Below, one piece after another: positions 36,301 to 44,810 of a stretch of 64,000 nt of DNA (the first letter of the stretch is position 1; every line of letters begins with the position of its first letter). Origin of the DNA: JAFDZV01 sp035549015 (lineage in GTDB: Bacteria; Bacteroidota; Ignavibacteria; OLB7); the NCBI GenBank assembly GCA_035549015.1, contig DASZRW010000069.1, positions 9,281 to 73,280 on the forward strand, in the 5' to 3' direction. A program made the position numbers and the translations under genes. The notes beneath the pieces are model-generated. The model was not told the DNA's origin, did no database searches, and worked only from the letters and a program-made list of their open reading frames with translations.

Positions 36301-37150
36301 CGCTCTCGCGCAGCACGCGCTCGCTCCGGATCCGGTCCGACATGTCACGAAGGATCGTTGCCGCGCCAAGGATCTCGCCCCGCGCCGATCTGATCGGCGA
36401 GACGGTAATGGAGACTTCGATCGGCGTTCCATCCTTGCGAACGCGTGTCGTCTCCATGCGGTGAACGGTTTCGCCGCGAGCGATCCGCGCAAGGATCTCC
36501 CGCTCCTCCTCCTCCTTCTCCGGTGGGTCCAGCAGGAACACGGACCTGCCGACGATCTCCGCATCCGCATAGCCGAACATGGCCTCGGCGCCGCGACTCC
36601 AGTTCGTGATCGTTCCATCCAGCCCCTTGCCGATGATTGCGTCCTCAGAGGACTGCACGATGGCACGGATGCGTTCATCGTGTTCGCGAAGCCGCGCCAG
36701 CGCCAGGCGATGCTCCTCCGTCGTGGCCCGGGCACTGCGATGCATGCGGTGCAATCGCTCGCTCAGCAGACTGATCAGCACCCCGATCGCCAGCAGTGCA
36801 AGCCAGTGTCCGGCCTCGACCCAGCTCTCGAGGGCAAATGAATTGAATGGTGGGAGCAGGAAATAGAGCGATCCGATGCCGGCGATGAGGGTTGAGAGGA
36901 GTCCCGCCCGCAGCCCTCCGATATAGGCGCTGATGATGATCGGGATCAGGAAGAGGATCAACAGCGGACGCTGGCCGGTCCATCCCAGCAACGCGAGCCG
37001 CAGCGCCAGGGCTCCCGAGGTGACCACCACGGCAACCGCATACGCCCCCCCTCGCGTGCGCAGAACCCACGCCCCCAGGTTATCCGGCGGCGGAATCATA
37101 TCACCCTCCGAACCCGATGAAGTTGAAATCCTGGGAGTCCGACGATTCAT
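33362..37150 (-). CDS. Hybrid sensor histidine kinase with PAS/GAF input and receiver domain
   Basis: This 1262-residue membrane-bound signalling protein starts with an N-terminal four-helix membrane domain (about residues 37-120, KdpD/DUF4118-like, with LLILFLIPIIISAYIGGLRAG). Two PAS domains follow (about 145-265 and 275-395), then two GAF domains (about 420-580 and 600-770), a third PAS (about 785-890) and a HisKA domain with phospho-acceptor His905 in GGVAHDFNNLL. The ATPase domain has NARDAMP and GTGLGLSVVHGIV. The C-terminal receiver has the phospho-acceptor Asp1195 in VDLIVTDVVMP. The boundaries are approximate. No partner regulator is adjacent, so output probably goes to an unlinked protein. 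Confidence 0.92.
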   Translation of the reverse strand: MNRRTPRISTSSGSEGDMIPPPDNLGAWVLRTRGGAYAVAVVVTSGALALRLALLGWTGQRPLLILFLIPIIISAYIGGLRAGLLSTLIAGIGSLYFLLPPFNSFALESWVEAGHWLALLAIGVLISLLSERLHRMHRSARATTEEHRLALARLREHDERIRAIVQSSEDAIIGKGLDGTITNWSRGAEAMFGYADAEIVGRSVFLLDPPEKEEEEREILARIARGETVHRMETTRVRKDGTPIEVSITVSPIRSARGEILGAATILRDMSDRIRSERVLRESEDRLRMVIDTLSEGLVMSDMEGRLLYWNRAALSLHGFSQADEMLMVLASFREMYEMRTLEGVLVPFDSWPLPRILRGEDVRNLDLRISRLDCDWQRVFSYSGAVVEGVGGGRTAFLTMIDITDRSQTETLLTLQQDHAQSLLRLSRSLESAIHYSDILRTAQEEVRRTLGLSALWIYLFSNDRKSLRLLAADERSEELFTRGDARILPIEGNPLLEEVANARRSVVVVDALADDRTNKTMVARLRSRTIINVPIALTDRRLGVLGTGTFGDEGVRHLTPLEEEFLTALASHVAAALARLLTLHERRTAERRLALQAAVSQVLAEAVSLNEAAPPILEALCNAENSDFGSMWLLDADAGVLRSVDSWYRPEIPAEELAAVTRAFTFARGEGLPGTVWQLGETISVSKEAFDARCLRASAAKPLGLSSAVVFPIMLDGNVIGAVDIMARKGSTPDARLLETFGALGRQIGAFVQRRRAEAALRQSEARFATAFRSNPTPMTLTRVSDDCFVEANDAFIEMIGRSREELIGRSPSQLGMTSANVRTELLRRVREEGSVRGEEIGVRTGSGTMRQVLVSMETVELDGEPHNLAIMMDVTHRRSLEAQLQQAQKMEAIGQLAGGVAHDFNNLLTVIIGASELLAATLAKEDPSRELVEEIRAAGNRASSLTSQLLAFSRQQVLEPRVVDLNAVVADTEKMLRRLLGEDIALNVALNAPGTSVRVDPGRLAQVIINLAVNARDAMPTGGHLTVETQEVELDSTYTTAQPSVAPGRYALLAITDTGSGMSADVKARLFEPFFTTKGMGRGTGLGLSVVHGIVAQSGGRIEVYSEPGFGTTFKIYFPVYEKARSASAASSAVDGAGLETILVVEDEEDVRRIAVRGLRTNGYNVLEATNGLRALEVLEQHGGRVDLIVTDVVMPSMSGRELAEAVRMRYPQLKVLFTSGYTDDAVVRHGILAADVEFLQKPYTPSVLVRKVRETLDR

Positions 37151-37583
37151 ATCATCTCCCCAATGTCATCAGACCACAATACTGCATACAGATGCGGACC
37201 GGATTCGCCGCCATGGGGTCGCGAGACGGCTGTCGGATGCGCGGGCGGCGGATCACCAATTCTCCATGAACCACCGACACCGGCTCGCTCCGGTTGGAGC
37301 GGACACGAATTACGCTGCTAATTATAGGGATATTCGGGAAACAACAATGATCGTGGTCAAGGTGTGAGCCTGGAGGTTCCGGCCCCGGGAAAATGACGGT
37401 TCCCTTCGCGCCGAAGCGGAGGCCTGCATCGGAAGATGCCTGCATCGGAAGATGCTGCACAGCATGCCGCCTCCTGTCCGGAACCGTCCGCAGCATCGGG
37501 CAGGGAGTTTCCGATTCACCGGCGCGCGCAGGTGCACGCAATCGAACAAGCCGGCGCGGCAGCATGCGGGAGGCCGGCGGCGT
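37151..37583. other. 433-bp gap between kinase and efflux operon
   Basis: No gene recognised. A 16-bp tandem duplication (CCTGCATCGGAAGATG) lies at 37423-37454. The region should contain the kinase promoter. Confidence 0.4.
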
Positions 37584-38714
37584 CTATTCCAGATTCTTCC
37601 GGAAGCGGAGGAAGCTTGCGCCGAAGATTGCGATGCCGATGGCGAGCATGCCCAGAAGCTGCGGCCACAGCTCGTTCAGGCCCACTCCCTGCAGGAAGAT
37701 GCCGCGCATGATGATCAGATAGTAGCGCAGCGGGATGGCGTAGGTAAGCGGCTGAATCCAGGAGGGCATGTTCTCGATCGGGAAGGAGTAGCCGCTGAGG
37801 AAGAGGAACGGCGGGAGCACGAAGAACGACGTCGTGAAGCTTGCCTGCTGCTGGGTCTTGGAGATCGTGGAGATGAACAGGCCCAGCCCGAGGATGGTAA
37901 CCAGGAAGCAGAACGTCATCGCGAAGAAGAGGAGGATATTGCCGCGCATCGAGATGCCGAACACCAGCGACGCCAGGATCAGCAGGTTCATCGTGGTGAT
38001 CGTTGCGGTGATGGCGAACGGCGCCAGCTTGCCGATGATGATCTGGTACGGCCGGATGGGGCTCACCACCAGCTGCTCCAGCGTGCCGACCTCGCGTTCC
38101 TTCACGATGGCCGTGGAGCTGGCGATCACGGTGGTGATCAATATCAGCAGCCCGAGAATTCCCGGGATGAAGAAGCGCCGGCTTGCGAGGTCCGGATTGT
38201 ACCACACACGTGTCTGCGCCACCACTCCCGGAACCTTCAGGCCGCTCGCCGCAAGCCGCGTCTGCACGTCCAGCAGCGCCTGCTGCGAGTATGATGCAAC
38301 CACGGCCCCGGCATAGCCCGAGGCGATGCGCGCGGAGTTGCCGTCCGATCCGTCGAACAGCGCCTGCAGCGGGGCGCTCTCGTGCGCGATGATCTTCGCT
38401 CCGAAGTTCGGGGGGATCACCAGCACCATCTTCGCCTCGCCATCCGGAAGCACCGTATCGGCGGAGGTATACCGATCCAGATTCCGAACGATCGTGAAGT
38501 ACTCCGAGTTGGTGAAGCTCTGCACAAGGCGCCGGCTCTCCACCGTGTGATCGTAGTCCAGCACCGCCATCGTAATGTTCTTCACATCCAGGCTCGCAGC
38601 AAACCCGAACAGCACGAGCTGCATCAGCGGCGCGATCAGCGTGAGGCTGCGCAACTGCGTGGAGCCCATGATCTCCAGGAACTGTTTCCGTATCAGCGCG
38701 AGTATCGGTTGCAT
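37584..38714 (-). CDS. ABC-2 type efflux permease (distal)
   Basis: This 376-residue integral membrane protein has an N-terminal helix (LIRKQFLEIMGSTQLRSLTLIAPLMQLVLFGFA), a large extracytoplasmic domain, and a C-terminal block of helices ending GIAIFGASFLRFRKNLE. VKEREVGTLEQLVVSPIRPYQIIIGKLAPF is diagnostic of YhhJ/YbhR-like permeases. It is the last gene of the TetR/HlyD/ABC operon. The start was placed at 38714; an upstream ATG at 38744 adds ten residues and falls closer to the 20-bp repeat array that separates it from the other permease. Confidence 0.9.
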   Translation of the reverse strand: MQPILALIRKQFLEIMGSTQLRSLTLIAPLMQLVLFGFAASLDVKNITMAVLDYDHTVESRRLVQSFTNSEYFTIVRNLDRYTSADTVLPDGEAKMVLVIPPNFGAKIIAHESAPLQALFDGSDGNSARIASGYAGAVVASYSQQALLDVQTRLAASGLKVPGVVAQTRVWYNPDLASRRFFIPGILGLLILITTVIASSTAIVKEREVGTLEQLVVSPIRPYQIIIGKLAPFAITATITTMNLLILASLVFGISMRGNILLFFAMTFCFLVTILGLGLFISTISKTQQQASFTTSFFVLPPFLFLSGYSFPIENMPSWIQPLTYAIPLRYYLIIMRGIFLQGVGLNELWPQLLGMLAIGIAIFGASFLRFRKNLE

Positions 38715-38803
38715 GGAAGTCTGATCAGTAGTTGGAGTTCCCAACGGTACGACGCATCATCATCACCATCATGATCATCGTCAGCGCGCGCCCTCGGCGG
38801 CCC

Positions 38804-38985
38804 GCAGACGCACACCGTCTTTCGCAGACGCACACCGTCTTTCGCAGACGCACACCGCCTTTCGCAGACGCACACCGCCTTTCGCAGACGCACACCGTCT
38901 TTCGCAGACGCACACCGTCTTTCGCAGGCGCACACCGTCTTTCGCAGGCGCACACCGTCTTTCGCGTACGCCTACACCGTCTTTC
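38804..38985 (-). repeat. 20-bp tandem hairpin array between permease genes
   Basis: Eight 20-bp units (minus strand GAAAGACGGTGTGCGTCTGC with a few substitutions) are followed by one 22-bp variant. Each unit contains AGACG and CGTCT separated by 5 nt, able to form a small stem-loop. The last codons and the stop of the upstream permease gene (LRKTV, TAG at 38972) are encoded by one unit, so the array probably arose by repeated duplication of that 3' end. It lies within the transcribed operon. Confidence 0.95.
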
Positions 38986-40096
38986 GCAGACGCCTGATGG
39001 CAAGGGTCATGGTCAGATTGGCGAAGATGATCAATGCCGCGAACGAGGGCCAGTAGGCAGAGATCGGGGCCCCCTTCAGAAGAATGGAGCGGAGCACGAT
39101 CAGCAGGTACTTCGCCGGAACGATGGTCGTCACCGCGCGCAGCACCACCGGCATATTCTCGATCGGGAAGATGAAGCCGGAGAGGAGCTGCGTTGGAAGC
39201 ACCGTGGCGAATGTCGCCAGGAAGAACGCGCTCTCCTGCGTCTGGGCAACCGTGGAGATCGCCAGCCCCATGCCGAGCCCGCCGATAATGAAGAAGAGGA
39301 GCGCGGCCGCGAGCACGAAGAGATTCCCCTTCACCGGAACATCGAACAGAAGCCAGCCGGCGAGGATCATCAGCGTTGCGAGCACCACGGCCACGATGAA
39401 GTACGGAATCGTTTTCCCGAACATGAACTCGCGGCTGGAGACGGGGGAGACCATGATCTGCTCGATCGTTCCGCGCTCCTTCTCGCGCACGATGGAGAGC
39501 GCCGTGGAGATGACGGTGGAGATGATCATCACGTAGCCCATCAGCCCCGGAACCAGATAGCGCGAGCTTTTCAGCTCCGGGTTGAACCAGATCCGCGGGC
39601 GATAATCCACCGGCACGTAGGCGTTCACGCCGGTTCGCTGCAGCACCTGCAGGCGAAGCTGCGTGGAATAGTCCTGCGCGAAGACATCGGCGTAGGCCGC
39701 GGCGTTGGTGGCGACGTTGGAGTTGCCGCCGTTGACGATCGCCTGCACGTTCACCGTTTCGTTCGCGAGGATCTTCTTCGAGAAGTCCGCCGGGATCACC
39801 AGAACCACATCGGCCGTCCCCCGTTCGATCAACTCCTGCGCCTTCTCCTCCGACGGGACATAGCCCACGAGATCGAAGTACTCCGTATGCAGATACGATC
39901 CGATGAAACGCTGCGACTCCACGGTCCGGTCCTGATCCACCACGGCAAGCTTGACATGCTTGGTGTCCAGGTTGAGCACGAAGCCGAACAGGAGCAGGGT
40001 GAAGGTGGGGACGAAGGCGAGCATTCCCAGGGAGCGCTTGTCGCGCCATATCTGGTAGAACTCCTTCTGCGCTATGGCCAGGATTCTCTCTATCAT
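38972..40096 (-). CDS. ABC-2 type efflux permease (proximal)
   Basis: This 374-residue paralog of the distal permease has the same plan: first helix SLGMLAFVPTFTLLLFGFVL, a large extracytoplasmic domain with YRPRIWFNPELKSSRYLVPG, and IVREKERGTIEQIMVSPVSSREFMFGKTIPYF. Pairs of such permeases with two ATPases and a HlyD adaptor form YbhFSRG-like drug or solvent exporters. It overlaps the upstream ATPase gene by 4 bp (ATGA at 40093-40096). Its C-terminus ends within the 20-bp repeat array. Confidence 0.9.
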   Translation of the reverse strand: MIERILAIAQKEFYQIWRDKRSLGMLAFVPTFTLLLFGFVLNLDTKHVKLAVVDQDRTVESQRFIGSYLHTEYFDLVGYVPSEEKAQELIERGTADVVLVIPADFSKKILANETVNVQAIVNGGNSNVATNAAAYADVFAQDYSTQLRLQVLQRTGVNAYVPVDYRPRIWFNPELKSSRYLVPGLMGYVMIISTVISTALSIVREKERGTIEQIMVSPVSSREFMFGKTIPYFIVAVVLATLMILAGWLLFDVPVKGNLFVLAAALLFFIIGGLGMGLAISTVAQTQESAFFLATFATVLPTQLLSGFIFPIENMPVVLRAVTTIVPAKYLLIVLRSILLKGAPISAYWPSFAALIIFANLTMTLAIRRLRKTV

Positions 40097-41034
40097 CGCC
40101 TTCTGTTCTCCTCTTCGATCAGATAGATGAAGATGTCCTCGAGCGACGGCTCGATCCGCTCCACGCGTGCAACGCCGATGCCGCGCGACTCCAGCAGGCT
40201 TCGCACGCGGCGCGCGCCTTCATCGGGATCGGGCACACTGATGTGAATGTTCGTGCCGAACATCGATGTCTCGCCGATCCACTCCTTCTCTCCCCCGAGA
40301 ACCGTCAACGCGTCCGCAGGCTTCGTGGTCTCGACTTCGAGGATGGCGTTCTTCATGGTGGAGACCTTCAACTCCTTCGGCGAGCCGAACGCGATGAGCC
40401 GCGCGAAGTAGAGGAAGCCGATGGTGTTGCAATGTTCCGCCTCGTCCAGGAAGTGCGTGGTAACAAAGACGGTAACCCCCTCGTCGGAGAGGCGATAGAT
40501 GAGGTCCCAGAAGTTCCGTCGGCTTATCGGATCGACGCCACCGGTGGGTTCGTCCAGGAAGACGATGCGCGGCTCGTGGAGGATGGCGGTTGCAAGCGCC
40601 AGGCGCTGCCGAAGGCCGCCGGGAAGCTCGCGCGGGCGGCGGGACTCCAGCCCCTTGAGATCGGCCACCTGGATCACGTGCGCCTTGCGGGCGGCGATAT
40701 TCCGGCGGGGGATCTGATAGATGCCGGCAAAGAAGTCCAGGTTCTGCTCAATCGTCAGATCCTCGTAGAGCGAGAAGCGCTGCGACATGTAGCCGATGTT
40801 GGCCTTCACCAGATCCGGCTCGCGCGCCACATCGTAGCCGGCAACGCATGCACCGCCGGAAGTGGGATCCAGCAACCCGCAGAGCATGCGGATCACCGTG
40901 GACTTCCCGGCGCCGTTCGGCCCAAGGAATCCGAAGATCTCCCCGGCACGCACGCTGAAGGTGACATCGTCGACCGCAACGAAGCTGCCGAAGCGTTTCC
41001 TCAGGTGCGAGACCTCGATGGATGTCTCACTCAT
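40093..41034 (-). CDS. ABC efflux ATPase (second)
   Basis: This 313-residue cytoplasmic ATPase has Walker A (GPNGAGKST), Walker B (IVFLDEPTGGVDP) and the switch His (VTTHFLDEAEHC). The signature is LPGGLRQRLALATAIL, a Pro-for-Ser change in LSGGQ that is common in YbhF-type exporters. A C-terminal extension (EWIGETSMFGTNIHIS...LEDIFIYLIEEE) is typical of ABC-2 efflux ATPases. Starts at 41034 and 41040 are both possible. It overlaps the preceding ATPase gene by 8 bp. Confidence 0.9.
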   Translation of the reverse strand: MSETSIEVSHLRKRFGSFVAVDDVTFSVRAGEIFGFLGPNGAGKSTVIRMLCGLLDPTSGGACVAGYDVAREPDLVKANIGYMSQRFSLYEDLTIEQNLDFFAGIYQIPRRNIAARKAHVIQVADLKGLESRRPRELPGGLRQRLALATAILHEPRIVFLDEPTGGVDPISRRNFWDLIYRLSDEGVTVFVTTHFLDEAEHCNTIGFLYFARLIAFGSPKELKVSTMKNAILEVETTKPADALTVLGGEKEWIGETSMFGTNIHISVPDPDEGARRVRSLLESRGIGVARVERIEPSLEDIFIYLIEEENRRR

Positions 41035-42052
41035 GTGCATCCTCCGTGCCGGCGTTCTCCAACTGCTCCGCAACGTCCGGCTGCACGGCGCCCTGCTCCT
41101 CCGGCTCACCGGCGGCGGCCCGCGCGCGTTCGATCAGCGTGATGAAGACGTTCTCGAGCGTCGGGGACTTGGTGCGGGCCTCGACGATCGTGATGCCGGC
41201 GCCAACCAGCACGTTCCGAATCAGATCGTTCGCATCCGCATCGGCGCCGGCCGTGTAGATGAAGTCCAGCCGGTCGCCGAAGATCTGGATGTCGTCGAAG
41301 AACGCCTTCATGGCCGCGTTCCCCTGCGCGACGCCGAACGCCCGGCGCGACGGGCTGCACAGCACCTCGATCACCTTCTGCCCGAGGGAATTCTTCAGCG
41401 CTGCCGGCACGTCGCATGCGAGGATCGCTCCCTGGTTCATCATCGCCACGCGCGTGCAGCGCTCCGCCTCGTCCAGATACGGCGTGGTGAGCATGATCGT
41501 GGTTCCCCCCTTCATCAACTCGGCGAGCAGCTTCCAGAAGTCGCGGCGTGTCACCGGATCCACACCGGTTGTCGGTTCGTCGAGGAAGATGATCTCCGGT
41601 GTGTGGATCAGCGTGCAGGCAAGCGCCAGCTTCTGCTTCATGCCGCCGGAGAGTTTGTCCGCGAGGCGTGTACGGAACGGGCCCAGGCGCGTGAACTCCA
41701 GCAGCTCCTCGCGGCGCTTCCGGAAGTCCTTCACGCCGTTGATGCGTGCGAAGAACTCGATGTTCTCGTCGATGGAGAGATCGGTGTAGAGCGAGAAACG
41801 CTGCGAGAGATATCCGATGCGCCGCTTGATCTCCTCCGCCTGGGTAAGCACGTCGAACCCGAGCAGATGCGCGGCTCCGGAGTCCGGGCGAAGGATCCCG
41901 CAGAGCATCCGGATGGTCGTGGTCTTCCCCGCGCCGTCCGGGCCCACCAACGCGAACATCTGGCCGCGCTCCACTTCCAGCGAGACGCCGGCAACGGCCT
42001 TCACCGTTCCGAACGATTTCGCGAGCGCGTCGGTATGGATTGCGAATGACAC
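41027..42052 (-). CDS. ABC efflux ATPase (first)
   Basis: This 341-residue ATPase has Walker A (GPDGAGKTT), signature LSGGMKQKLALACTLI, Walker B (IIFLDEPTTGVDP) and switch His-equivalent LTTPYLDEAERC, where the family's usual His is replaced by Pro-Tyr context. The C-terminal extension ends in a Glu/Ala/Pro-rich tail. With the second ATPase it would form two separate nucleotide-binding proteins for the paired permeases. In E. coli YbhF the two ATPase domains are fused in one chain, so here they are split. Confidence 0.9.
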   Translation of the reverse strand: MSFAIHTDALAKSFGTVKAVAGVSLEVERGQMFALVGPDGAGKTTTIRMLCGILRPDSGAAHLLGFDVLTQAEEIKRRIGYLSQRFSLYTDLSIDENIEFFARINGVKDFRKRREELLEFTRLGPFRTRLADKLSGGMKQKLALACTLIHTPEIIFLDEPTTGVDPVTRRDFWKLLAELMKGGTTIMLTTPYLDEAERCTRVAMMNQGAILACDVPAALKNSLGQKVIEVLCSPSRRAFGVAQGNAAMKAFFDDIQIFGDRLDFIYTAGADADANDLIRNVLVGAGITIVEARTKSPTLENVFITLIERARAAAGEPEEQGAVQPDVAEQLENAGTEDAHE

Positions 42053-42111
42053 GTGCTGTCCGGTTCGTAATGAGTAATCGGTTCCCCGCGGCCGGCCCGC
42101 GTGCGCAACAC

Positions 42112-43113
42112 CTATTTCGCCGGCGCGGTACGGCCGCCAAGCTTCGCCTCCGCGGTGATGCCGGTCTTGAGCTCGCCGTTCGGATTGGCAACGTCGATCT
42201 GCACCTCGAACACCAGCTTCACGCGGTCATCCTTCGTCTGCACATTCTTCGGCGTGAACTCCGCCGTCGGCGAGATGTAGGTAACGCGGCCGCGATAGAT
42301 CCTGTCGTTGAACGTGTCGATCTTCACGTCTGCCGTATCCCCCACCTTGACGCGTCCCAGTTCGTTCTCCGCCACGTAGATCTTCAGCTTCACCGGGTTG
42401 ACCTTGGAGATCGTCACCACACCGGTGCCGATGTTCACGAACTCCCCCTGGTCAACCGCGCGGCGCGTAACGATGCCGTCGCCGGGAGCAAGCGCCACGC
42501 AGTCCTCGATCTTCTTGTCGAGCGCCACAACCTGTGCGGCGGCCTGCTCGCGCCGGGCCCTGGCGCTGGAGACATCCTCCGGCCGCGAGCCCCTGTGCAG
42601 CTTCTCCAGCCCCAGCTTCGCAGCGTTGTACTGCCGGACGCTGATGTCGTACCGATTCTTCGCGTTGTCGTAGTCCTTCTCGGCGACACTTCCAACCTTC
42701 AGCAGATCGCCCAGGCGCCGCACGTCGTCGGCCGCATTGTCCATGGCGAGCTTCGCCTGGCGCAGCGCCTCGTCCGCCTGCCCGACATCCTCGGAGCGGG
42801 CTCCGTTCTTCACCAGATCGTACTGGAAGCGCGCAACGTCCACACCGGCCACAAGCTGGCTTCGCTGCAGCCGCAGGTCGCTGTCGTCAACAGTGAAGAG
42901 CGTATCGCCCGCATGCACAACGTCCCCCTCGTGCACGTACATGCGCACCAGCGGCCCGGCAGCACGGGCGCTGATGGTGATGTCGGTTGTCTCGATGATG
43001 CCCGATGCCTCCAGCGAGCCATCGTCCTTCTTCGAACAACCGGTTGCGGTGATCGCGATGATCGCCGCGGTGAGCGGAACAAACCGGAACATCGATCTTG
43101 AAAGAACCTTCAT
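42112..43113 (-). CDS. HlyD/AcrA-family membrane-fusion (adaptor) protein
   Basis: This 333-residue periplasmic adaptor has a signal sequence with a lipobox-like ATGC (PLTAAIIAITATGCSKKDD), a biotinyl-lipoyl-like domain (ARAAGPLVRMYVHEGDVVHAGDTLF), a long coiled-coil hairpin (about residues 85-185, Ala/Glu/Arg-rich) and a beta-barrel with TRRAVDQGEFVNIGTGVVTIS. It would link the ABC-2 permeases to an outer-membrane channel that is not in this window. The start at 43113 immediately precedes the signal sequence. Confidence 0.9.
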   Translation of the reverse strand: MKVLSRSMFRFVPLTAAIIAITATGCSKKDDGSLEASGIIETTDITISARAAGPLVRMYVHEGDVVHAGDTLFTVDDSDLRLQRSQLVAGVDVARFQYDLVKNGARSEDVGQADEALRQAKLAMDNAADDVRRLGDLLKVGSVAEKDYDNAKNRYDISVRQYNAAKLGLEKLHRGSRPEDVSSARARREQAAAQVVALDKKIEDCVALAPGDGIVTRRAVDQGEFVNIGTGVVTISKVNPVKLKIYVAENELGRVKVGDTADVKIDTFNDRIYRGRVTYISPTAEFTPKNVQTKDDRVKLVFEVQIDVANPNGELKTGITAEAKLGGRTAPAK

Positions 43114-43199
43114 TGTATCGTCGTGTTCGTTGAACTGAATCCTCGATCGCCCGTTCGTCGCAGGCCGCCGCGGCCGGCCGAAAGCCAATGGGCCGCCCG

Positions 43200-43895
43200 T
43201 CAGCGGCGCCGCGGGGGGGAGAGGCCGGGGCGGCGGCCGCTCCCCCCCGGCAATGCAAACAGTTTCGATGCGGGGCGCGTCTCATCGCCGCCACCGCTCA
43301 ACTCGCTCTTCGCCTCCTCCGTCAGCATTCCCTCCAGCATCACGCGCAGGATGGAACGAAAGACATCGGGAGGTGTATGCGGCACCAGCGCCAGGGTCTC
43401 CGGGGTCATCATGTGCTGCACGATGCCGTAGAACATCATCACGAAGAGCTGCGGATCCACGTCGCGCCGCAGCTTGCCGCGCCGCGCCCCCTGCGCGAAG
43501 AGCTGCTCGAAGAGGGGGAGTATCCGGTCGCGGCGGAACTCCTCCATCTCCCGGACGATATGCGGCGCCTTGCGCTGCATATCCTCGAAATGCGATCGCC
43601 CTATGCGCGAGATCCGCATGCCGATCGTGGTCATGATCGTTCGCAGCTTCACCACGAACGGCATCTCGCGCGTCTCCACCAGCCGCTTGAGCTCCTGCTC
43701 CAGCTCGTCCTTCATCTGCCGCATGCAGACGGCGAGCATGTCGTCCTTGCTCCCGAAGTGCTGGTACAGCGTCTTCTTGCTGATGCCGAGCTCCGACGCG
43801 ATCTCGTCGGTGGTTACACTGCAGAAGCCGCGCGCGAAGAAGAGCTCCTGCGCCTTCCCCACAATCTGGTCACGTATGGTCTGGTCCGGTTCCAT
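43200..43895 (-). CDS. TetR family transcriptional regulator
   Basis: This 231-residue repressor-type protein has an N-terminal HTH (about residues 8-54) reading AQELFFARGFCSVTTDEIASELGISKKTLYQHFGSKDDML, the TetR consensus, and a helical ligand domain. The last 30 residues are Arg/Pro/Ser/Gly-rich. It is the first gene of the efflux operon, 86 bp upstream of the adaptor, so it most likely controls this operon in response to an exported compound, as CecR (YbiH) does for ybhGFSR in E. coli. Confidence 0.92.
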   Translation of the reverse strand: MEPDQTIRDQIVGKAQELFFARGFCSVTTDEIASELGISKKTLYQHFGSKDDMLAVCMRQMKDELEQELKRLVETREMPFVVKLRTIMTTIGMRISRIGRSHFEDMQRKAPHIVREMEEFRRDRILPLFEQLFAQGARRGKLRRDVDPQLFVMMFYGIVQHMMTPETLALVPHTPPDVFRSILRVMLEGMLTEEAKSELSGGGDETRPASKLFALPGGSGRRPGLSPPRRR

Positions 43896-44094
43896 GCTCG
43901 TTCGGTCCGCATCGACGCGGCACCATGGAAACTATTTTGGTTTCAAGAGTTTCCGAACATACCGCCCCGCATACTCCGCACCAAAGAAAAAGTTTCACGT
44001 GCGGCGGCATGTACGATTTCCAACAAAGGGGAGCGTCGCATCCGCCCGGCCGCGCCTCGCGGGGCGTTCCGATGCGGCGGCGGCAGGGGAGCTC

Positions 44095-44242
44095 TACATA
44101 CAGAGGGAATTGATTTCCGATAGGACTTCGATCCGTTATCGCGGAGTGTGACTCCGCGATCGTCATCGGAAGAATGGGGCCTGAGTACAACTTAGAACCA
44201 ACGCGCTCTTCAGAGCATAGCAGGATACTTCTTCGCACGTAC
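44095..44242. repeat. 148-bp hairpin-rich repeat, copy C
   Basis: Third copy of the element at 5415-5711, about 38 kb away and in the same orientation. The 10-bp stem ATCGCGGAGT/ACTCCGCGAT is intact, while the GGCCC side of another stem is changed (TTAGAACCA), so this copy has partly drifted. Like copy B it abuts the 3' end of a minus-strand gene (DUF3052, stop at 44243). Confidence 0.9.
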
Positions 44243-44656
44243 TTAGCGCTCCTTCCGGTCCCTGAGCCGGATAACGAACTTCAGCCCGGTCCACCTTGCA
44301 TCGATCGCGCAGATCTTCACATCCACCAGCCCGGCATCGAGGCCGATGCGTTGGACAACGTCGAACGTGATGTCCGTCTCGACGCCGGAGCTCTTCTTGG
44401 GCCATGCAATCCAGAGCATCCCGGCGGGCGCAAGCGTCGCCGCCAGCTTCGGGAATCTGGCTGCCAGCTCCCCGGCACGCGGCGTGAAGAAGAGGAGGAA
44501 GTCCATCGGGGCACGAGGCGTTTTCACGATCGTCAGATCCGCGGGCAGCTCCCCGAGCGTTCCGGAGAAATCGTCCGGAGCGTTCACGAACGTCGCACGC
44601 ATCCCCTCCCTGATGCCGAGTTTCCTGATGAGCGGCGTTGAAGAATAGTCGGGCAT
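44243..44656 (-). CDS. DUF3052 family protein
   Basis: This 137-residue protein starts MPDYSSTPLIRKLGIREGMRATFVNAP and contains PMDFLLFFTPRAGELAARFPKL and GMLWIAWPKKSSGVETDITFDVVQRIGLDAGLVDVKICAID. That pattern is characteristic of DUF3052 (small, uncharacterised, sometimes annotated as a regulatory or SAM-like protein). The start at 44656 was preferred over a GTG two codons upstream. The 148-bp repeat copy C begins right at its stop. Confidence 0.9.
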   Translation of the reverse strand: MPDYSSTPLIRKLGIREGMRATFVNAPDDFSGTLGELPADLTIVKTPRAPMDFLLFFTPRAGELAARFPKLAATLAPAGMLWIAWPKKSSGVETDITFDVVQRIGLDAGLVDVKICAIDARWTGLKFVIRLRDRKER

Positions 44657-44810
44657 GATCACCTTCGGTTACCGGCGGGTTGGGTTCTGTTTGGCCGGCG
44701 GGTGCATTCGGCGGGCCTGTGCTGCATCGCGGCCGCTCGCGGGCGGCTGGGGATCGGCGCCGGAGTTCATCGGAGAAGTGCCCCCCGCCACGGCCTGCGG
44801 CGCAAGGCTT

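Noticed and set aside
33107..36841. 1244-codon open frame on the plus strand
   Set aside because: It is exactly antisense to the hybrid histidine kinase; GC-rich codons on the real strand leave few stops on the other. The translation is His/Arg/Leu-rich with no domain.
38693..39003. Frames encoding RLRKTVCACERRCASAKDG repeats
   Set aside because: Produced by the 20-bp tandem array; no ribosome site and no family. Treated as repeat DNA.
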